Source: Actinomycetes bacterium
Lineage (GTDB): Bacteria; Actinomycetota; Acidimicrobiia; Acidimicrobiales; RAAP-2
Reading direction: 5' to 3'
Assembly: GCA_021827705.1 (NCBI GenBank)
Contig: JAKAUQ010000005.1
Coordinates: 33,306-97,305, forward strand
DNA: 64,000 nt
Shown: positions 59,992 through 64,000 of the stretch, in pieces
Layout: each line of letters opens with the position of its first letter
Numbering within the stretch: position 1 is the first letter of the stretch
Translations under genes and position numbers: made by a program
The notes under the pieces: generated by a model
What the model saw: only the letters and a program-made list of their open reading frames with translations
Told to the model about the DNA's origin: nothing
The model's database searches: none

Positions 59992-62900
59992 ATGGAAACG
60001 CGAGCGCCGGCGGTCGTGGCCGTCGTCGTGGCCACCGCTCCGAGCCCACTCCTCGAGGAGACCCTGGCCTCCCTCGTCGGCCAGGACTACGGCGAACTCA
60101 GCATCCTGGTCGTGACCCACGAGGACGTCGGCGGCGTCGCCGCCCGGGTAGCCGCCGTGGCCCCGATGGCGTTCGTCCGGGCCCTGCCGGAGAATCGCGG
60201 CTTCGCCGCCGCCTGCAACGACGGGGTGCTGGCGGTGGAGGGGGCCACCTTCTACCTGTTCTGCCACGATGACGTGCGCCTCGACCCCGATGCCGTGCGC
60301 CAGCTGGTCGAGGCGGCGTTTCGCACCAACGCCGGTGTGGTGACGCCCAAGGTCGTGGTCTACGACGACCCGGTGACGCTGCTGCACGTGGGCCAGACCA
60401 GTGACCGCTACGGCGTGGTGCGCGAGCGGGTCCAGCCCGGGGAGATCGACGACGGCCAGCAGGACCTCGAGCGCGACGTCTTCGTGGCTCCCGGGGGCGT
60501 GACGCTGGTGCGCGCCGACCTGTTCGTGGCGCTGCAGGGCTTCGACCCCCTGATCCCCGCCCTGGGGGAGGACCTCGACTTCTGCTGGCGCGCCCAGCTC
60601 GCCGGGGCGCGCATCATCGTGGCCCCCGCGGCCCGCGTCGCGCATCGCGAGTCCCTCGCGGCCGGCGAGCGGGCGGTCAGCGCCGTGGGCACGCGCCGCG
60701 CGTCGCGCCAGGATCTCCAGCGGCGCCACCGCCTGCTGGTCGCCGCCACCGGCTGGGGGCTGTTCGAGACCGTCGTGACGCTGGCCACCCAGCTGGTCTT
60801 CGATGTCGCCGAGCTGGTGATCGCCGCCCTGGGGCGCGACGGCGACCGGGTCGGCGCAATCGTGGGCTCGTGGCGCTGGATCCTGCGCAACGGTCGCCGG
60901 GTGCGCGAGCGCCGGCGTCGGCGCTCCTCCTACGTCGTGCTGAGCGATCGAGACCTGCGGCGTCTGCAGGTCGGCGGGGCCAACCGGGCGCGGCGCTTCG
61001 TCAGCACCCTCGTGCGCGACGGCTTCGACCGGGCGCGGGGGATCCTGCCGCTGGAGGAGCCCCCCGAGGAGGGCGGGGAGGTCGACGGCGTCGGTTTCGC
61101 GGCGGCCTTCGCCGAAGAGGAGGCCTTCGACGAGTACGTGGAGTCCCACGTCCCTGGGGCCCGGGGCCCCGCCACGTGGCTGACGGGCTACCGCGCGCAG
61201 ATGGCCCTCCTCGTGGTGCTGGTCCTGGCCTGGGTGATCGGGGTGCGCAACCTGGTGGCGATGCACCTGCCGCTGGTGGGGCGTCTGGCGCCCCTGGACT
61301 CGTGGTGGACGACCTGGCGGCACTTCTTCGCGTCGTGGTCGCCGGCCGGCGTGGGCACGGGGACGCCCGGGATGCCTGGCTACGGGGTGCTGGCCGTGGC
61401 CGGCACCTTCGTCCTGGGCCGGATGGGCATCTTGCCGCGGCTCGCCCTGGTCGCGGCCGTGCCGCTGGCCGCGTACGGCACGAGCCGACTGGTGCGCGGG
61501 GTGGTCTCCAACCGGGCCCGCCTGGTGGCCGCCTTCGTCGCCCTGGTCAGCCCGATCGGCCTGACCATGATCGGGCAGGGCCGCATTGACGTCCTGACCG
61601 CCGTGGCCGGACTGCCCTTCCTCGTGCGACGGGTGCTCGAGGTGCTCGACGTCCCGGGCGTGCGCACGGCACCCTACGGCGAGGCGGTGGCCTTCGGCTA
61701 CCCCGGCTGGCGTCAGACCCGCGCGGGACAGCGCACCATCCTGGTGATGCTGACGGCTATCGTGGGCGCTCTGGCGCCGGCCACGATCGTGGCGGTGGTG
61801 GTCGTGTTCGTCGGCGTGTTCGTGGCGCGCTGGCTTTCCCCCGACGACGGGCGCGTCCGCCCGTGGCGGCAGCTGGGCGCCGTGGTGGGCTCGGTCGCGG
61901 TGTTCCTGCTCCCCCTCACCGTCGACACCGTGCTGGCGGGTCGTCGCGCCCTGGGCGTCTTTGGCGCCGCGCGCGGTCCCTGGTCGGTGCCCTCGTTCGC
62001 CGACCTGGCGCGCGCGACCGACGGGGGTTTCGGCCAGGGCTGGTGGGGCTGGCTCCTGCCGGCCGCTGCGCTGCTCGGCCTGGCCCTGACGCGAGGTCCG
62101 CGCCGGGTGGTCGCCAGTCGGCTGGCCACCGTCGGTGCGCTGGCCCTGGTGCTGGCGACCCTGACGTCACGTCATTGGCTGGGGTCCTTCACGCCGAACC
62201 TGGACGTGATCGAGGCGCTCTACGCCCTGGTGCTGGCGGCGCTGGCCGCCCTCGGGGTGGCGGCCCTGGAAGAGGATTTGCGCACGACGGGCTTCGGCTG
62301 GCGCCAGTGGTCGGCGGGCGCGCTGGTCGTGGCGATCCTGGCGCTCGCGCTGCCCTTCGTGGGCGCGCTGGGCGGTGGGCGCTTCGACCTGCCGCCCACC
62401 GGCGTCGCCGAGTCGATGAACGCCTTGGCGCCGGTGGGCGCTGGGGGCTTCCGGGTGCTCTGGCTCGGCGACCCGTCGATCCTGCCCATCGCGGGCTGGA
62501 CGGTCGAGCCGGGGCTCGCCGCGGCCACCTCCACCAACGGGCTACCCGGCGGCAGCACGCTGTTCACGCCGCCGGACTCGGGGACCTCCGACGTGATCTT
62601 GCAGGCCGTGTCCCTGGCCGTGCACCAGCGCACCGTGCGACTGGGGGCCCTGCTGGCGACGGCCGGGATCTCCACGATCGTCGTCATGGACGCGGCGGCT
62701 CCCGGTGCGCCGGGACAGCGGGCCCCGGTGCGACCCGTCCCGGCGGCGCTGACGGCGGCGCTGCTGCGTCAGACGGACCTCGCCCTGACGTTGCGCACGC
62801 GGGTCGTGGCGATCTACACCAACCAGGACTTCCACGGGCTGGTGTCAGTCGCCGATCCGAGATCGCCCTCGGGCTACCGTCCCCTGACGGGCCCGACCTT

Positions 62901-63222
62901 CGGGGTCGGCACGGTTCCCGCGGGCGCGACCGTCGTCGCGGGTCTGGCCCCGGCGGGGGCCTTCGCCCTGGAGGCCAACGGGCGGCCCGCCACGCGGGGC
63001 ACGATCGACGGCTGGGCACCGCGCTACACGGTCAACCGGTACGGGCGACCAGTCACGACCCAGCTCGTCGTGCGCCAGTTCCCCCTCAACGGCATCCTGG
63101 CCCTGTTCACCCTGGCCTTGTGGGCCGTCGTGTGGCTCGGCTTCGGCTGGGCCAGTCGCCTGGAGCGGCTCGTCGGCTGGCGCCGGCCGGGCCACCGGGC
63201 CGGACGGGGGACGCGTGACTAG
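59992..63222 (+). CDS. Large GT2 glycosyltransferase with multi-pass membrane domain
   Basis: 1076 residues. The N-terminal GT2 domain (about 5-235) has LPENRGFAAACNDGV, the metal-binding FYLFCHDDVRLDPDA and GEDLDFCWRAQLAGARI (E-D-x-D acceptor motif). From about 245 there are membrane helices, a basic linker, then 10 or more helices and an outer C-terminal domain (about 800-1030), with a final helix. Such fusions are common in actinobacterial envelope clusters and are usually followed by DUF5719, as here. Likely a polymerising or exporting surface-glycan enzyme; substrate unknown. Confidence 0.85.
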   Translation: METRAPAVVAVVVATAPSPLLEETLASLVGQDYGELSILVVTHEDVGGVAARVAAVAPMAFVRALPENRGFAAACNDGVLAVEGATFYLFCHDDVRLDPDAVRQLVEAAFRTNAGVVTPKVVVYDDPVTLLHVGQTSDRYGVVRERVQPGEIDDGQQDLERDVFVAPGGVTLVRADLFVALQGFDPLIPALGEDLDFCWRAQLAGARIIVAPAARVAHRESLAAGERAVSAVGTRRASRQDLQRRHRLLVAATGWGLFETVVTLATQLVFDVAELVIAALGRDGDRVGAIVGSWRWILRNGRRVRERRRRRSSYVVLSDRDLRRLQVGGANRARRFVSTLVRDGFDRARGILPLEEPPEEGGEVDGVGFAAAFAEEEAFDEYVESHVPGARGPATWLTGYRAQMALLVVLVLAWVIGVRNLVAMHLPLVGRLAPLDSWWTTWRHFFASWSPAGVGTGTPGMPGYGVLAVAGTFVLGRMGILPRLALVAAVPLAAYGTSRLVRGVVSNRARLVAAFVALVSPIGLTMIGQGRIDVLTAVAGLPFLVRRVLEVLDVPGVRTAPYGEAVAFGYPGWRQTRAGQRTILVMLTAIVGALAPATIVAVVVVFVGVFVARWLSPDDGRVRPWRQLGAVVGSVAVFLLPLTVDTVLAGRRALGVFGAARGPWSVPSFADLARATDGGFGQGWWGWLLPAAALLGLALTRGPRRVVASRLATVGALALVLATLTSRHWLGSFTPNLDVIEALYALVLAALAALGVAALEEDLRTTGFGWRQWSAGALVVAILALALPFVGALGGGRFDLPPTGVAESMNALAPVGAGGFRVLWLGDPSILPIAGWTVEPGLAAATSTNGLPGGSTLFTPPDSGTSDVILQAVSLAVHQRTVRLGALLATAGISTIVVMDAAAPGAPGQRAPVRPVPAALTAALLRQTDLALTLRTRVVAIYTNQDFHGLVSVADPRSPSGYRPLTGPTFGVGTVPAGATVVAGLAPAGAFALEANGRPATRGTIDGWAPRYTVNRYGRPVTTQLVVRQFPLNGILALFTLALWAVVWLGFGWASRLERLVGWRRPGHRAGRGTRD

Positions 63223-64000
63223 GCGGTGGCTGGCCCCCGTCGTGGCGGTGGTGGTAGCGGCCACCGGCACCGCGGCCACCCTGATTCGGCCCACCAATGC
63301 GCGGCCCAGCACCAACGGCATCACGGTGACCGGTGTGGAGTCCACCGCGACCTTCTGCGGGGGGCTGGGCACGGGTCCCGGTCAGGCGTGGGTGACCCTG
63401 ACCAACGCGGCCGACGTCGCGCGCACCGTGGCGGTGCGGGAGGACTCGACGATCCCGGGTCGTCATCGCGAGCTCACCTTGCGCGTGGGCGCCCACCGGA
63501 CCCAGACGGTGCACCCGAACGTGGCCGGGTCGTGGTTCGGCCTGACCGCGATCATCGACGGCGGGGGCGTGACGGCCTCGACGGTGGCCCCCGATGGGGC
63601 CAGCGCCCCGTGCGCCTCGAGCGGCGTCACCTCGTGGGACGCGACGGGCCTGGCCACGACCGTCGGGTCGTACGCCACGCTCGTCCTGTACAACCCGCTG
63701 CCCACCGAGGCGGTGGCCAACCTCACCGCCCAGACGGCCTCGGGCTTCTTGGCGCCCGCGGCCTACCAGGGCCTGTCGATCCCGGGCCAGTCGGTGCTGG
63801 CCCTCCCGCTGGCCAAGCGCATCGTGGACCAGGCCAGCGTCGGTCTGCGCCTGCGCGTGCTGCGCGGCGCCCTGAGCGTGGTCGCCGTCGAGCGCGTGGG
63901 TGCCCTGGTCTCCTACGACACCGGGGCCAGCGCGCTACGCCCGGCGTGGGCTCTGCCGCTGGTGACGACGGTGCGCGACGCGGCGTCAGCGATCGTGGTC
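63215..64000 (+). CDS. DUF5719-type exported protein (5' part)
   Basis: 262 codons run to the window edge with no stop. GTG at 63215 overlaps the upstream stop by 8 nt. An N-terminal helix (about 7-24) is followed by an extended beta-rich region with FCGGLGTGPGQAWVTLTN, NVAGSWFGLTAIIDGGGV, and YNPLPTEAVANLTAQTASG. This fits the DUF5719 proteins encoded after GT2-membrane genes in actinobacteria. Function unknown; probably an exported partner of the upstream enzyme. Confidence 0.75.
   Translation, partial: MTRRWLAPVVAVVVAATGTAATLIRPTNARPSTNGITVTGVESTATFCGGLGTGPGQAWVTLTNAADVARTVAVREDSTIPGRHRELTLRVGAHRTQTVHPNVAGSWFGLTAIIDGGGVTASTVAPDGASAPCASSGVTSWDATGLATTVGSYATLVLYNPLPTEAVANLTAQTASGFLAPAAYQGLSIPGQSVLALPLAKRIVDQASVGLRLRVLRGALSVVAVERVGALVSYDTGASALRPAWALPLVTTVRDAASAIVV

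Overview
The window is a gene-dense, very GC-rich stretch with no interval over 300 bases lacking a gene. It carries 65 protein genes (two cut by the window ends) and two tRNA genes. The order of housekeeping genes is actinobacterial: metG-tatD-(wall protein)-ksgA-ispE; glmU-prs-rplY-pth-mfd-mazG-eno-divIC-DUF501-ppx; and a mannose-1-phosphate guanylyltransferase beside the coenzyme F420 genes cofD/cofE. Two very small ribosomal proteins known from actinobacteria (bS22, bL37), many GTG starts and many apparently leaderless genes agree with this. I infer Actinomycetota, probably class Acidimicrobiia; the class is a guess from gene content, not a measurement.

Layout. 0-8.3 kb: a TrmO-like fragment, thymidine kinase, phosphofructokinase, the phosphate transporter (pstB, then pstS-pstC-pstA, each block behind a three-repeat PHO box), an amidase, an acetyltransferase and an AhpD-like protein. 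8.3-13.3 kb: cytochrome P450, NifU-like protein, a MarR regulator with an MFS exporter, acyl-CoA dehydrogenase. 13.4-17.7 kb: an uncharacterised set of glycosyltransferase, methyltransferase, alpha/alpha-toroid protein and second methyltransferase, then a GDT1-type transporter. 17.7-26.3 kb: aminopeptidase N, PfkB kinase, CtaG, small membrane proteins, bL37, rsmI, metG, tatD. 26.4-29.3 kb: a PASTA plus double-psi-barrel wall protein where RpfB normally sits, ksgA, ispE, bS22. 29.3-34.8 kb (minus strand): a two-component system followed by a small anchored protein, ApbE, a bis-heme membrane cytochrome, a NuoF-like flavoprotein and a three-cysteine ferredoxin. 34.9-36.3 kb: tRNA-Gln, a hydrolase and a thioredoxin behind a CsoR-like operator. 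36.4-49.3 kb: the glmU to ppx housekeeping block and a RimJ-like acetyltransferase. 49.3-51.6 kb: a GT2 enzyme, an NlpC/P60 wall hydrolase and tRNA-Leu(UAA). 51.6-64 kb: a membrane protein, GDP-mannose synthesis, F420 synthesis, a beta-lactamase-fold protein, three GT4 glycosyltransferases, a GDP-sugar reductase, a giant GT2-membrane protein and a DUF5719-type protein.

The genes form coherent blocks: phosphate uptake under PhoP-type control; translation and envelope housekeeping; surface polysaccharide assembly from GDP-mannose; and a trans-membrane electron-transfer module. The most notable deviations from known relatives are the RpfB replacement, a GlmU that ends before its acetyltransferase site, a DUF501-Ppx fusion, a tRNA-Leu(UAA) with a 5-nt variable loop, and a NuoF-like protein lacking one cluster cysteine. 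I see no CRISPR array, insertion sequence, prophage or defence system.
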